64,000 bases of DNA from Rhodopseudomonas palustris (GCF_003031265.1 NZ_CP019966.1:3782001-3846000); one strand, 5' to 3'; shown: positions 17,104 through 25,853, numbered from the stretch's first letter. Translations and numbers: made by a program. Notes: generated from the sequence alone by a model not told the origin.

Positions 17104-18663
17104 TTACGGCCGCATCCGCATGCCGGTCGCGACGCCGGGCTTGCGCAGCGGTTCGGCGAGGCGCGCGAATTCGCAGAGCAGCGAACGCGTCTTGCGCGGA
17201 TCGATGATCTCTTCGACCCAGAATTTCTCGGCCGAGCGGAACGGCGAACGCAATTTGTTCAGCCGCTCCTCGATCTCGCGCATCTTGGCGTCGCGGTCCT
17301 CTGCGGCATCGAGGTCGGCGCGATACGCCGCTTCGATGCCGCCTTCGAGTGGCAGCGACCCCCAATACGCCGACGGCCACGCGTAGCGCATCGAGAACCG
17401 GTTGGCCGGCTGGTGCACCACGCCGGCAACACCGAAGGCGTTGCGGACGATGATCGTGCACCACGGCACGGTGGACTGATTGACCGCCGTCATCGCACGG
17501 ACGCCGTGCCGGATCGTCGCCGATTTCTCGGCTTCGAGTCCGATCATGAAACCGGGGCAATCCATCAGATACACCACCGGCAGATGGAAGGTCTCAGCGA
17601 GATCGACGAAGCGAATGACCTTCTGGCAGGTGTCCGAGGTCCACGACCCGCCGTAGTGATACGGATCGCCGGCCAGAACCGCCACCGCCCGCCCCTCGAG
17701 TCGTGCAAGGCCGGTGATAATCGAACGGCCGAACGCCGAGCCGATCTCGAAGAACGAGCCCTGATCGACTACCGATTCGATGATCGGCCGCATCTTGTAG
17801 ACCTGCCGGCGATTACGCGGCACCGCCTTCAGCAACTTCTCGTCGGAGCGTTCCGGATCGTCATCGCAAGCAAGCGTCGGCGGCAATTCGTGCACCGACG
17901 ACGGCAAGTACGACAGGAAGCGCCGCGCGCAAGCGAAGGCTTCTTCCTCGGTGTCGACCGCATGATCGATCGCGCCGGCGCGAGTCTGGATATCGGCGCC
18001 GCCGAGCTCCTGCTTGGTGAGATCCTGGCCGAGCCGCGCCACCACCGGCGGACCGGCGACGAACATCGCCGAACTGCGGGTCATGATCGAATAGTGACTG
18101 GCGGCGAGCCGCGCAGCCCCAAGGCCCGCGACCGAGCCGAGCCCGAGCGCCACCACCGGCACCTGCGCGAGGTTCGCCGTCGTGTACCAGTACCAGCGGG
18201 TGCCATCGACGCCGCCGGGCAGATTGGCGGCGCCCTTGCTCTCGATCGTCTTCACCGAGCCGCCGCCGCCCGATCCTTCGATCACGCGGATGATCGGCAG
18301 GCGATAGTCGTGCGCCATCTCCTCCGCCATCTGCGGCTTGGCGTGGATCGACGCATCGGCCGAACCGCCACGCACGGTGAAGTCGTCACCGACCACCACG
18401 ACGGTGCGGCCGTCGATCTTCGCCCGGCCGAACACGCAGTTCGCCGGGGTCAGATTGATCAGTTCGCCATTGGCGTCGTAGTCGCCGAGACCGGCGACGG
18501 CGCCGATCTCGTGGAAGCTGCCGGCGTCGCTCAGCCGATCGATGCGCTCACGGACCGTGAGCCGGCCCTGGTCATGCTGGCGCTTGACCTTGTCGATGCC
18601 GCCCATCTGCCGCGCGAAGTTCTCGCGCCGGGCCAGCTCGTCGAGCTCCGGCTTCCAACTCAT
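17104..18663 (-). CDS. Acyl-CoA carboxylase carboxyltransferase (beta) subunit
   Basis: 519 residues, both crotonase-like halves of a biotin-dependent carboxyltransferase present. Visible: LTVRERIDRL at the start, VVVVGDDFTVRGGSAD, the first oxyanion Gly cluster GSGGGGSVKTIES, AGLGAARLAASHY, and in the second half SFFEIGSAFGRSIITGLARLEGR and CPGFMIGLEAE. Length equals propionyl-/methylcrotonyl-CoA carboxylase beta and also the decarboxylase MmdA. The gene partners with the IclR gene upstream (92-base overlap) and, across the divergent promoter, with a 73-residue biotin carrier. No biotin carboxylase and no membrane decarboxylase beta subunit occurs in the window, so which reaction it completes is open. 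Confidence 0.85.
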   Translation of the reverse strand: MSWKPELDELARRENFARQMGGIDKVKRQHDQGRLTVRERIDRLSDAGSFHEIGAVAGLGDYDANGELINLTPANCVFGRAKIDGRTVVVVGDDFTVRGGSADASIHAKPQMAEEMAHDYRLPIIRVIEGSGGGGSVKTIESKGAANLPGGVDGTRWYWYTTANLAQVPVVALGLGSVAGLGAARLAASHYSIMTRSSAMFVAGPPVVARLGQDLTKQELGGADIQTRAGAIDHAVDTEEEAFACARRFLSYLPSSVHELPPTLACDDDPERSDEKLLKAVPRNRRQVYKMRPIIESVVDQGSFFEIGSAFGRSIITGLARLEGRAVAVLAGDPYHYGGSWTSDTCQKVIRFVDLAETFHLPVVYLMDCPGFMIGLEAEKSATIRHGVRAMTAVNQSTVPWCTIIVRNAFGVAGVVHQPANRFSMRYAWPSAYWGSLPLEGGIEAAYRADLDAAEDRDAKMREIEERLNKLRSPFRSAEKFWVEEIIDPRKTRSLLCEFARLAEPLRKPGVATGMRMRP

Positions 18664-19537
18664 TCATTCCCTCCGGCCTGATCGTCTTCTTGTTATTGTT
18701 TCCAGACGGGCGCACCGCCACCAGGCCGCCATCCGCATTCTGCACCAGCGGCTCGATCGCCGCGGCGAGCTTGAGCAGCGCCGGTGCCACTTCGTCATGC
18801 AGCCGCTGTTCGTCGTACATCGCGGCCAGCACGCCGATCGTCACCATCACGTAGGTCTGGTACTGCGGCGACCAGATCGGCACTGCGATGCCGTTGATGT
18901 GCGGGCTGAACAGACCGCACGACACCACATAGCCGCGCTCGCGCAGCATCGCGCGGTCGGTTTCGATCCGCTCGCTCAGCAAGGCCGCATCGGCCGGGGC
19001 TTCACGCTGGATCTCCGTCACCAGCGCGGCGGCGACGTTGTCGTCGAGCGACGCCGCATAGGCGTGACCGGCCGCGGTGCGGCTGATCGAGATGCGGCTG
19101 CCGGTGGTCGAATGTAGGCCGAGCGCGTGCGCGGCGCGGGCGAATTCGAGATAGACCAGATGGAAGCGGTCCGGAATCAGGAAGCCGATGGTGCCGGGAA
19201 TCTGGTCGGCGACCTCCTGCAGGCGCGAGCGGATCAGATTGCGCAGCTGCAGACCGCGCGTCATCGACGTGCTCATCGCGACCGCCGAGGGGCCGATGCG
19301 ATACTTCTGATCGCGCGGCAGATACACCAGCTGGCCCATCCGGGTCAGGGTGTGGGTGAGACGCGACACCGTCGAGCGCGGCAAGCCGCAGCGGTTGGAG
19401 ATTTCGAGATTGCCGAGCCGGACGTCGTGGCCTTCGAAGCAGCGCAGCACGTCGAACGCGCGCGACACCACCTGAATCACATCGCCGTCACCGGCCACAT
19501 CCCCCTGCCTGCAGAGTCGTTCTGAGCGTCGTCCCAT
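18572..19537 (-). CDS. IclR family transcriptional regulator
   Basis: 321 residues with ATG at 19537. Winged HTH near 20-80 (LGNLEISNRCGLPRSTVSRLTHTL), then the IclR effector domain about 100-285 (GTIGFLIPDRFHLVYLE, RISISRTAAGHAYAASL, NGIAVPIWSPQ). The family is usually near 260 residues; here the last 30 residues are encoded inside the out-of-frame start of the carboxyltransferase gene, a same-strand overlap of 92 bases. A 17-base palindrome at 19648-19664 lies 110 bases upstream and is its likely operator, placed to control both this gene pair and the divergent carrier/transporter genes. Confidence 0.85.
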   Translation of the reverse strand: MGRRSERLCRQGDVAGDGDVIQVVSRAFDVLRCFEGHDVRLGNLEISNRCGLPRSTVSRLTHTLTRMGQLVYLPRDQKYRIGPSAVAMSTSMTRGLQLRNLIRSRLQEVADQIPGTIGFLIPDRFHLVYLEFARAAHALGLHSTTGSRISISRTAAGHAYAASLDDNVAAALVTEIQREAPADAALLSERIETDRAMLRERGYVVSCGLFSPHINGIAVPIWSPQYQTYVMVTIGVLAAMYDEQRLHDEVAPALLKLAAAIEPLVQNADGGLVAVRPSGNNNKKTIRPEGMNELEAGARRAGPARELRAADGRHRQGQAPA

Positions 19538-19647
19538 GTCTTTTTATCCTGCGTGGTTATGATGCCCGATGCACCGGGACTGCCCAACGTCCCGACCCGG
19601 CACATCTTACGTTCTTGGTTTCTTGTTACGTCTCTTTGTTTCGCTAG

Positions 19648-19664
19648 GCGGAATATAATTCCGC
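19648..19664. promoter_or_regulatory. Perfect palindrome GCGGAAT-ATA-ATTCCGC, probable IclR operator
   Basis: Seven-base arms with a 3-base centre, in the 280-base gap between the IclR gene (minus) and the biotin carrier (plus). IclR proteins bind short AT-centred palindromes of this size. The location supports joint control of the two divergent units. Assignment to the neighbouring IclR protein is inference. Confidence 0.6.
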
Positions 19665-19817
19665 TTGAAGACAAAGCTACATCAGGCAAATTGCGCCGAC
19701 AACATCGCTTGACGCTGCGCAAGGCCCCACGCGTAACCACTCGGCGCAAGATTTTTGGCTGCGACCGCAGCAGCGGAACCCGGCGCCGACAACAACAAAC
19801 CTACCGGAGGAACACCG

Positions 19818-20039
19818 ATGGCCGAGATTAAGATCGTCACCGAAGTCGCGGGCCGCGTCTGTGCGCTGCCGCTGTCGATCGGCGACGGCGTCGGTGAAGG
19901 CGACGACATCGTCTTTGTCGAAGCGATGAAAATGGAAATCCCGGTCGCCTCTCCGGCCGACGGAACCTTGAAGTCGCTGCACGTCGCGCTCGACGATGTC
20001 GTTGCCGAAGGCCAGCTCGTCGCGGTGATCGAAAGCTGA
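19818..20039 (+). CDS. Small biotin carboxyl carrier protein (biotinyl domain)
   Basis: 73 residues from ATG at 19818, preceded by CCGGAGGAACACC; the longer frame upstream is rejected. It is essentially one biotinyl/lipoyl domain: EAMKM with the biotin-accepting K38, and the C-terminal VAEGQLVAVIES. Its size matches stand-alone carriers that serve a separate carboxylase or decarboxylase. Divergent from the carboxyltransferase gene and sharing its regulatory region, it is the likely partner of that protein. It lacks the Ala/Pro linker of decarboxylase gamma subunits. Confidence 0.92.
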   Translation: MAEIKIVTEVAGRVCALPLSIGDGVGEGDDIVFVEAMKMEIPVASPADGTLKSLHVALDDVVAEGQLVAVIES

Positions 20040-20225
20040 AATCACTTTGCGAGTATTCCGACCCATCGTGCACGTCATGCGCGATGTCGGGACGTAATGT
20101 CGCATAGAGCGGCGTCGATGTCGTGTGCAGACGACGCGGCCATCGCGTTGCCATCACTCGACTGCGGTGACATGCTCTCCTGATAACAAAGCAATCCGCA
20201 AAGCGGATGCGCTCGGGAGAGAAAC

Positions 20226-21383
20226 ATGACGGGACGTTTCGGTCCGCTCGCGGCATTCGCCGTGGGCTGCGCGCTGATCACCACAACCGCCGCGCGTGCT
20301 GACGACATCAAACTACCAACCACGATGGCATTCACCGCCTACGACACCGGCACCGCCGGTTTCAATATCGCGGTCGCGGTCGGCAAGATGATGAAGGACA
20401 AGCACGGAACCGACGTCCGCGTGCTGCCCGCCGGCAACGACGTCGCCCGCCTCGCCCCGCTGCGCAACGGCCGCGCCCAGCTCGCCTGGATGGGATCGGG
20501 CACTTACTTCGCGCAGGAAGGCGTGTTCGAGTTCGGCGCCAAGGAATGGGGCCCGCAGCCGCTGCAGATCACGCTCAGCGTGGTCGACTGCAACGGCTCC
20601 TCGCTCGGCGTCGCCGCCGACATCGGCGTCAAGGAGATCAAGGATCTGCGCGGCAAGCGCGTCGGCTTCGTGGTCGGCTCGCCGGCGCTCAACCAGAATG
20701 CGCTCGGCATCATGGCCTATGGCGGCCTGACCAAGGACGACGTCAAGATCGTCGAATTCGCCAGCTACGGCGCGATGTGGAAGGGCCTGGTCAACAACGA
20801 CGTCGACGCCGCGTTCGGAACGACGATCACCGGCCCGGCCAAGGAAGCCGAGAACTCGCCGCGCGGCCTGATCTGGCCGCCGATGCCGCATGCCGACAAG
20901 GCGGCGTGGGAACGCGTCAAGAAGGTCGCGCCGTTCTTCAATCCGGCGATGTCGAGCTGCGGCGCCGCGCACCAGCCCGGCAAGCCGATCGAGCTGTCGA
21001 ACTACCCGTATCCGATCGCCACCGTGTACGCGACGCAGTCGGCCGATCAGGTGTACTCGATCACCAAGGCGATGATCGTCGACTACGACGCCTATAAGGA
21101 CAGCGCCCCGGGCGCGACCGGCCTCGCGGTGAAGACCCAGACGATGAAATGGGTGGTGCCGTTTCATCCCGGCGCGGTGAAGGCGCTGAAGGAAGCCGGC
21201 CAGTGGACCGCCGAGGATCAGACTCACAATGACGGGCTGATTAAGCGCCAGGAGGTGCTGGCCGCGGCTTGGAAGCAGTACGCAGCCGCGGCGCCGTCCG
21301 GTGATCAGGAATTCCGCGATGGCTGGATGACAGCAAGGGCCGCGGCATTGAAGCGGGCCGGCCTGCCGAACGGGTTCGAGTAA
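20226..21383 (+). CDS. TAXI family TRAP transporter solute-binding protein
   Basis: 385 residues with a signal peptide (cleavage after about residue 25, TTAARA/DD), so periplasmic. The TAXI pattern is visible: TAGFNIAVAVGKMMKDKHGTDVRVLPAGNDVARLAPLRNGRAQLAWMGSG at the start of the mature protein, then LRGKRVGFVVGSPALNQNALGIMAYGGLT. It presents a solute to the membrane partner encoded 26 bases downstream. RBS GGGAGAGAAAC precedes the ATG. TAXI ligands are often glutamate or other carboxylates; the one here is unknown, but coupling to a carboxyltransferase/biotin carrier suggests an organic acid. Confidence 0.9.
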   Translation: MTGRFGPLAAFAVGCALITTTAARADDIKLPTTMAFTAYDTGTAGFNIAVAVGKMMKDKHGTDVRVLPAGNDVARLAPLRNGRAQLAWMGSGTYFAQEGVFEFGAKEWGPQPLQITLSVVDCNGSSLGVAADIGVKEIKDLRGKRVGFVVGSPALNQNALGIMAYGGLTKDDVKIVEFASYGAMWKGLVNNDVDAAFGTTITGPAKEAENSPRGLIWPPMPHADKAAWERVKKVAPFFNPAMSSCGAAHQPGKPIELSNYPYPIATVYATQSADQVYSITKAMIVDYDAYKDSAPGATGLAVKTQTMKWVVPFHPGAVKALKEAGQWTAEDQTHNDGLIKRQEVLAAAWKQYAAAAPSGDQEFRDGWMTARAAALKRAGLPNGFE

Positions 21384-21409
21384 CGCATCGCAACGCCGGG
21401 GACATTGCC

Positions 21410-23479
21410 ATGCGCGCTGCTGAATCCGCCGCCCGCCCGACCAAACGGATCGTGCTCGACGATCCGCACTCGGTCGACAACATGCAGGAAGCCGAAGTCA
21501 CCCGCGTCCGAAGCCTGACCGGCTTCTGGCGCTGGGCGCTGGTGGCCGCCGCCGCGGCTACCATCCTGCTGTGCATCAACCAGCAGTTCTCGCTGCGGTT
21601 CTTCATCGGCTACACCCAGCTCAATACGGAGTACTTCTATCTCCTGATTGCGCTGATGCTGCCGTTCACCTTCCTGATCTTCCCGGGCACGTCGACCGCG
21701 CGGCTCGACCGCGTGCCGCTTTACGACATCGCCTTGTTCGCCGCGACTGTAGTGGCGGCGCTGGTGCTGATGGGCGCCATCCGGAAAGCGGCCGAAGCCG
21801 GCTGGGAGTTCGGTGGCGCGCCGACGCATGTTTTCATCGCCGGCCTGGTGATGTGGGCGCTGCTGATGGAGGCGCTGCGGCGCACCGGCGGCTGGAGCCT
21901 GCTGCTCTGCGTGTTTCCGTTCACGGTGTATCCGCTGTTCGCCGGTGCGCGCTGGCTCGGCCCGCTCGGCGGCTCGCAGTCGACGCTGGAACAGGCGACC
22001 GCCTACCACGTGCTGTCCGGCGAAAGCCTGCTCGGCATTCCGATCCAGGCGTTCGCCGACACCGTGATCGGCTTTCTGGTGTTCGGCACCGCGCTGATGC
22101 TGACCGGCGCCGGAAAGTTCTTCATCAACCTGTCGTTCTCGATCTGCGGCACGTTCCGCGGCGGCGCCGCCAAGGTCTGCATCTTCGCCTCGGCGTTGCT
22201 CGGCATGATGTCCGGCTCGATCATCTCCAACGTGCTGACCGCCGGCACCATGACCATCCCGGTGATGAAGAAGAGCGGCTTCCGCGCCTCCTATGCGGCG
22301 GCGATCGAAGCCTGCGCCTCGACCGGCGCGGTGCTGGCGCCGCCGGTGATGGGCGCCACCGCTTTCGTCATCGCGCAGTTCCTCAACGTCTCCTATGCCG
22401 AAGTCGCGCTCGCCGCGATCGTGCCGGCGGCGCTGTACTACATCGGCCTGTTCATGCAGGTCGACGCCTATGCGGCACGGCACGGGCTCGAGGGCATCCC
22501 GCGCTCGGAACTGCCGAGCCTGTGGCAGACGCTGAAGGAGGGCTGGTACTACGCCTTCGTGATCGCCCTGCTGGTGGTGATGCTGCTGTACTTCAAGCGC
22601 GAGAGCCACGCGCCGTTCTACGCCACCGCGCTGCTGCTGGTGCTCAACCAGATCTTCTCCAAGGAGACCCGCTGGACCCTCGGCAGCATCGTCCGCTTCC
22701 TGGAGGTCAACGGCCGCACCTTCGTCGAGCTGATCGGCATCCTGGCCGGCTGCGGCCTGCTGATCGGCGCGTTCTCGATGACCGGCGTGATCTCCAGCCT
22801 CGCGGCGGATCTGTTGCGGCTCGCCGGTGACAACGCCTTCCTGCTGCTGGCGATGTGCGCCATCACCAGCCTGATCCTCGGCCTCGGCCTCACCACCACC
22901 GCCTGCTACATCTTCCTGGCGATCCTGGTGGCGCCGGCGCTGGAGAAGCTCGGGCTGAACCGGATGGCGGTGCACATGTTCATCTTCTATTGGGGCATGC
23001 TGTCGTCGATCACGCCACCTGTGGCCATCGCGTCCTTTGCAGCCGCCGGCATCGCCGGCTCACCGGCAATGAAGACCGGATGGGAATCGATGTGGGTGGG
23101 CAGCATCATCTACTTCATCCCGTTCTTCTTCGTGATGAATCCGGCGCTGGTGCTGCAGGGGCCGAGCCCCTATCTCGCCGCGCTCGGCCTGCTGACGCTG
23201 GCGGCCGCGGGCACGCTGTGCATCTGCGGCGGCATCCAGGGCTATCAGGTCGGCATCGGCAATCTCCGTAGCGCCGGCGCGCTGGAATGGCCGCTGCGCA
23301 TCGCGCTGGTGATCGGCGGCTTCGTGCTGGCGACGCCGGGCGGCGGCATCAATCCGCTGTCGCAGGTGCAGGTCACCTCGCTCGGGCTGTGCCTGCTGGT
23401 CCCGACGCTGGCGATCGCGCTGCTGCTGGTCCGCCGCGGCGACGGCGGAGGGCAGCGTCTCGCCCGCCCCATCGTGTAG
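21410..23479 (+). CDS. TRAP transporter fused permease (DctQM type)
   Basis: 689 residues, many membrane spans; the small DctQ-like part (about residues 40-190) is fused to the large DctM-like part, as is usual for TAXI systems. Recognisable DctM-type segments are GMMSGSIISNVLTAGTMTIPVMKKSGF and GATAFVIAQFLNVSYAEVALAAIVPA, with ITPPVAIASFAAAGIAGSPAMKTGWE later. It forms the secondary, ion-driven channel for the solute bound by the preceding gene product. A GC-rich hairpin follows the stop at 23485-23524. Confidence 0.92.
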   Translation: MRAAESAARPTKRIVLDDPHSVDNMQEAEVTRVRSLTGFWRWALVAAAAATILLCINQQFSLRFFIGYTQLNTEYFYLLIALMLPFTFLIFPGTSTARLDRVPLYDIALFAATVVAALVLMGAIRKAAEAGWEFGGAPTHVFIAGLVMWALLMEALRRTGGWSLLLCVFPFTVYPLFAGARWLGPLGGSQSTLEQATAYHVLSGESLLGIPIQAFADTVIGFLVFGTALMLTGAGKFFINLSFSICGTFRGGAAKVCIFASALLGMMSGSIISNVLTAGTMTIPVMKKSGFRASYAAAIEACASTGAVLAPPVMGATAFVIAQFLNVSYAEVALAAIVPAALYYIGLFMQVDAYAARHGLEGIPRSELPSLWQTLKEGWYYAFVIALLVVMLLYFKRESHAPFYATALLLVLNQIFSKETRWTLGSIVRFLEVNGRTFVELIGILAGCGLLIGAFSMTGVISSLAADLLRLAGDNAFLLLAMCAITSLILGLGLTTTACYIFLAILVAPALEKLGLNRMAVHMFIFYWGMLSSITPPVAIASFAAAGIAGSPAMKTGWESMWVGSIIYFIPFFFVMNPALVLQGPSPYLAALGLLTLAAAGTLCICGGIQGYQVGIGNLRSAGALEWPLRIALVIGGFVLATPGGGINPLSQVQVTSLGLCLLVPTLAIALLLVRRGDGGGQRLARPIV

Positions 23480-23484
23480 CAGTT

Positions 23485-23524
23485 ACCGCCGCGGCGCCTG
23501 TCACAGCACCGACGCCGCGGCGGT
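23485..23524. terminator. GC-rich hairpin after the TRAP permease
   Basis: ACCGCCGCGGCG (23485-23496) pairs perfectly with CGCCGCGGCGGT (23513-23524) over a 16-base loop. No U-run follows, so termination by this hairpin alone is uncertain; it marks the end of the carrier/TRAP unit. Confidence 0.5.
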
Positions 23525-23599
23525 CTGCTGGTTGATTTCCCTGGACACACCACTCGCATTGGTTGAGCATCCTGGCGTTTCAAACCAAGGAGCTTTGCA

Positions 23600-24154
23600 A
23601 TGCAGCGTGTATTGGAAGTCACTTCGGTTGAGCTCAGCCTGGTCAAGACCAAGCCTCCGCAGATTCACATCGTCACCCACGGCACGGTGCCGACCTCCGG
23701 CTGGAAGCAACCGCGGCTGTCGCCGTGGTTCTACATCCGGCCACCGGACGACGGCATTCAGGACTTCGATTTTGTGGCCGACGCCCCGACCGGGATCGTG
23801 CTGCCGGTGATCACGCCGATCGTGGGCGAAGCCACCATCCCGCGCGATCCCGCCGACTACTGGGGCCCGAGCAAAGCGCTCCGCGGTGTCCGCATCCACG
23901 CCCGCAGCAGCACCCGGGAAGCGACCTTCGGCGACGCCGAAGAACTCGCACAGGCAATCTCCCTGTTTCGTGGCGACGACGATCCGATCCCGTGGCTGAT
24001 CTTCACCGCGACATCATCGGAATGCGACCTGACCGGCAAAGTGCTCCGCGTCTATCACACCGGCGACATGCTGACCCGCGACTACCGGACCGACCGCGGC
24101 AATGTCGAGCTCGACCCCAATACCCAGCGTGTCGTCCGGGTGTGGTGCGGCTGA
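23600..24154 (+). CDS. Conserved-looking hypothetical protein, function unknown
   Basis: 184 residues starting MQRVLEVTSV, preceded by CAAGGAGCTTTGC (good RBS, 7 bases). Soluble, no signal peptide or membrane span. Rich in beta-type stretches: PPQIHIVTHGTVPTSGW, PWFYIRPPDDGIQDFDFVADAP, then ECDLTGKVLRVYHTGDMLTRDY and the C-terminal NVELDPNTQRVVRVWCG. Possibly an all-beta fold. I do not recognise a family. Codon use is like the neighbours. It stands alone, followed by a hairpin before the convergent DUF35 gene. Confidence 0.65.
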   Translation: MQRVLEVTSVELSLVKTKPPQIHIVTHGTVPTSGWKQPRLSPWFYIRPPDDGIQDFDFVADAPTGIVLPVITPIVGEATIPRDPADYWGPSKALRGVRIHARSSTREATFGDAEELAQAISLFRGDDDPIPWLIFTATSSECDLTGKVLRVYHTGDMLTRDYRTDRGNVELDPNTQRVVRVWCG

Positions 24155-24173
24155 ATTTCTGAGACGTCCAAGC

Positions 24174-24198
24174 GCGGCGGGCTCCGCGCGCCCGCCGC
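24174..24198. terminator. Hairpin between convergent genes
   Basis: GCGGCGGG (24174-24181) and CCCGCCGC (24191-24198) form a perfect 8-base stem with a 9-base loop, in the 58-base space between convergent coding ends. There is no U-run; it could act in either direction. Confidence 0.4.
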
Positions 24199-24212
24199 AG
24201 CACTTCCAGCGA

Positions 24213-24578
24213 TCAGCCCGGCAGCTTCTCGAACATCGGGACCAACTGGCCGGTGAAGCTGGTGAACTCGGCGCGGACTCGGTCGCCGATCACCAGATCG
24301 TTGGCGCCATGCGCCATCATCCGGAATCCCTCGGCACAATCGACCAGCACGATCTTGAACGGCACATGCGCCCGCGCCTCGGCGGTGGCGGCGCGGTGCA
24401 CCAGGGTCGCGGCGCACACCACGCCCTCGCCGCTCGCGACCATCGTCGTCAGTTCCTCGCCGCCACAGGCCGCGCAAAAATCCCGGTGGAAATACTGTAC
24501 CGCGCCGCAGCCGCCGCAGCGCTGATACGTGATCGTCGGCTCGCCGCCGGTCCAATCGGGCATCGCCATCTCGCTCAT
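24213..24578 (-). CDS. DUF35 OB-fold zinc-ribbon protein, partner of the thiolase-like protein
   Basis: 121 residues. The N-terminal rubredoxin-like zinc ribbon has C21, C24, C35 and C38 (QRCGGCG, DFCAACGG); the OB-fold follows (GVVCAATLVHR, FKIVLVDCAEGFRMMAH). DUF35 proteins bind thiolase-like partners and can supply part of the CoA site. The start overlaps the thiolase-like gene by 4 bases (24575-24578), so the two are made together. In steroid-degrading bacteria a DUF35 domain forms the aldolase complex with Ltp2; the same pairing is suggested here. Confidence 0.9.
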   Translation of the reverse strand: MSEMAMPDWTGGEPTITYQRCGGCGAVQYFHRDFCAACGGEELTTMVASGEGVVCAATLVHRAATAEARAHVPFKIVLVDCAEGFRMMAHGANDLVIGDRVRAEFTSFTGQLVPMFEKLPG

Positions 24579-25711
24579 CGCACCCGCTCCAGGATCATGC
24601 TGACATGCGACGACAGCACGCCGCCATCGCCATGCAGCAGCGCCACCGAGGCATCGTGGACCTGACGATCACCGGCCCGGCCGGTCATCTGTAGATGCGT
24701 CTCGACCAGATGCGCCATCGCGCCGCCGACGCCGCAATGGCCGTAGCTCAATAGTCCGCCATGAGTGTTGAGCGGCATCGCGCCGTTTCGCGAGAAGTAG
24801 CCGTCCCGCGCTCGCGCCGCCGCTTCGCCGCGCGCCGCAAGCCCGAGGTCTTCGAGCAGCATCAACAGCGTGATGGTGAAGCTGTCGTACACCGCTGCAT
24901 ACTTCACGTCGCACACCGCAGCGCCGCTCGCCGCCCAGGCCCGCGCGATCGACTGCTCGGCGCCGGACGGCCCGTCGGCGGGCATCGCGGTGACGTGCTG
25001 ATGGGTATGGGCCTGACCGCAGCCGCGCACCTTGATACGATGTTCAGTGGTCGGCTCGCGGCTGATCACCAGCGCGGCGCCGCCGTCCGACACCGGGCAG
25101 CAATCAAGCAGCTTCAGCGGCGAGGCGATCGGTTTCGACGCCATCACCTCGGTGACGCTGATCGGCTCGCGAAACTGCGCGCCCGGATGGGCGATGGCGT
25201 GGCTGCGCATCAGCACCGCGAACTCGGCGAGGTCTTCCTCGGTGACGCCGTGGTCGTGCATGTAGCGCGATGCCACCAGGCCGTAATAGGCCGGGATGGT
25301 CGGCCCGAGCGGGACCTCGTAGATCGGGTGACCGACCTGTGCCAGCGCCTGCACCGAGGCATCACGGCTCTGGCCGGTCAGCCGGTTCTCGCCGCCCACG
25401 ACGAGGATGTTCTTGGCCGCCCCGCTCTCGACCAGCTGATGCGCCAGCATCGCCATCGCCATGCCGGTGGCGCCGCCGACCTGCACTGCGTGGCAATAGC
25501 TCGGCCGGATGCCGAAATGCTCGGCGAACACCGTCGCCAGCATGATATGCGGCATCGTGGTCGAATAGCCGCACAGCAGCCCGTCGATATCGCCGCGCTT
25601 CAGGCCCGCATCCGCAATCGCCGCCTCCGCCGCCTCGCGCATCAGGCTGAGCGTGGTCGAGCCATCGATCTTGCCGAACGGCGTGAGACCCACGCCGGTG
25701 ATGTAGCTCAT
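24575..25711 (-). CDS. Thiolase-like protein lacking the catalytic cysteine (SCP-x/Ltp2-type, possible aldolase)
   Basis: 378 residues, thiolase fold. The place of the usual nucleophile motif (for example ENACATGSA in the other thiolase of this window) reads QVGGATGMAM, with Gly at about 80 instead of Cys. Instead there are VYDSFT with Y275 and GGLLSYGHCG with Y323; the thiolase histidine of ETHDCF is absent. Ltp2, a retro-aldolase for steroid side-chain CoA esters, likewise lacks the Cys and uses two tyrosines about 50 residues apart. Together with the overlapping DUF35 gene this suggests C-C cleavage of a beta-hydroxyacyl-CoA to acetyl-/propionyl-CoA-type and carbonyl products rather than thiolysis. 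The alignment is by eye. Confidence 0.85.
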   Translation of the reverse strand: MSYITGVGLTPFGKIDGSTTLSLMREAAEAAIADAGLKRGDIDGLLCGYSTTMPHIMLATVFAEHFGIRPSYCHAVQVGGATGMAMAMLAHQLVESGAAKNILVVGGENRLTGQSRDASVQALAQVGHPIYEVPLGPTIPAYYGLVASRYMHDHGVTEEDLAEFAVLMRSHAIAHPGAQFREPISVTEVMASKPIASPLKLLDCCPVSDGGAALVISREPTTEHRIKVRGCGQAHTHQHVTAMPADGPSGAEQSIARAWAASGAAVCDVKYAAVYDSFTITLLMLLEDLGLAARGEAAARARDGYFSRNGAMPLNTHGGLLSYGHCGVGGAMAHLVETHLQMTGRAGDRQVHDASVALLHGDGGVLSSHVSMILERVR

Positions 25712-25750
25712 GACGTGGACACCTCTTCTCGCTGCGCATGGCCTCTCAAC

Positions 25751-25853
25751 GTCATTCCGGGGCGTGAGCGTAGCTCACGAACCCGGAATCTCTGTGCGCA
25801 ACGACCTCGGGATTCCGGGCCTGCGCTGCTGACGCAGCGCATCCCGGAATGAC
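25751..25853. repeat. Palindromic repeat, family B copy 2
   Basis: Bounded by GTCATTCCGGGG and CCCGGAATGAC, inner ACCCGGAATC and GATTCCGGG. The arms carry different inner palindromes: GTGAGCGTAGCTCAC at the left, TGCGCTGCTGACGCAGCGCA at the right. Confidence 0.85.

Noticed and set aside
17104..18663. Na+-pumping methylmalonyl-CoA decarboxylase alpha subunit
   Set aside because: Length fits MmdA, but the membrane beta subunit and a linker-bearing gamma subunit are absent, so the neutral name carboxyltransferase is kept; not fully excluded.
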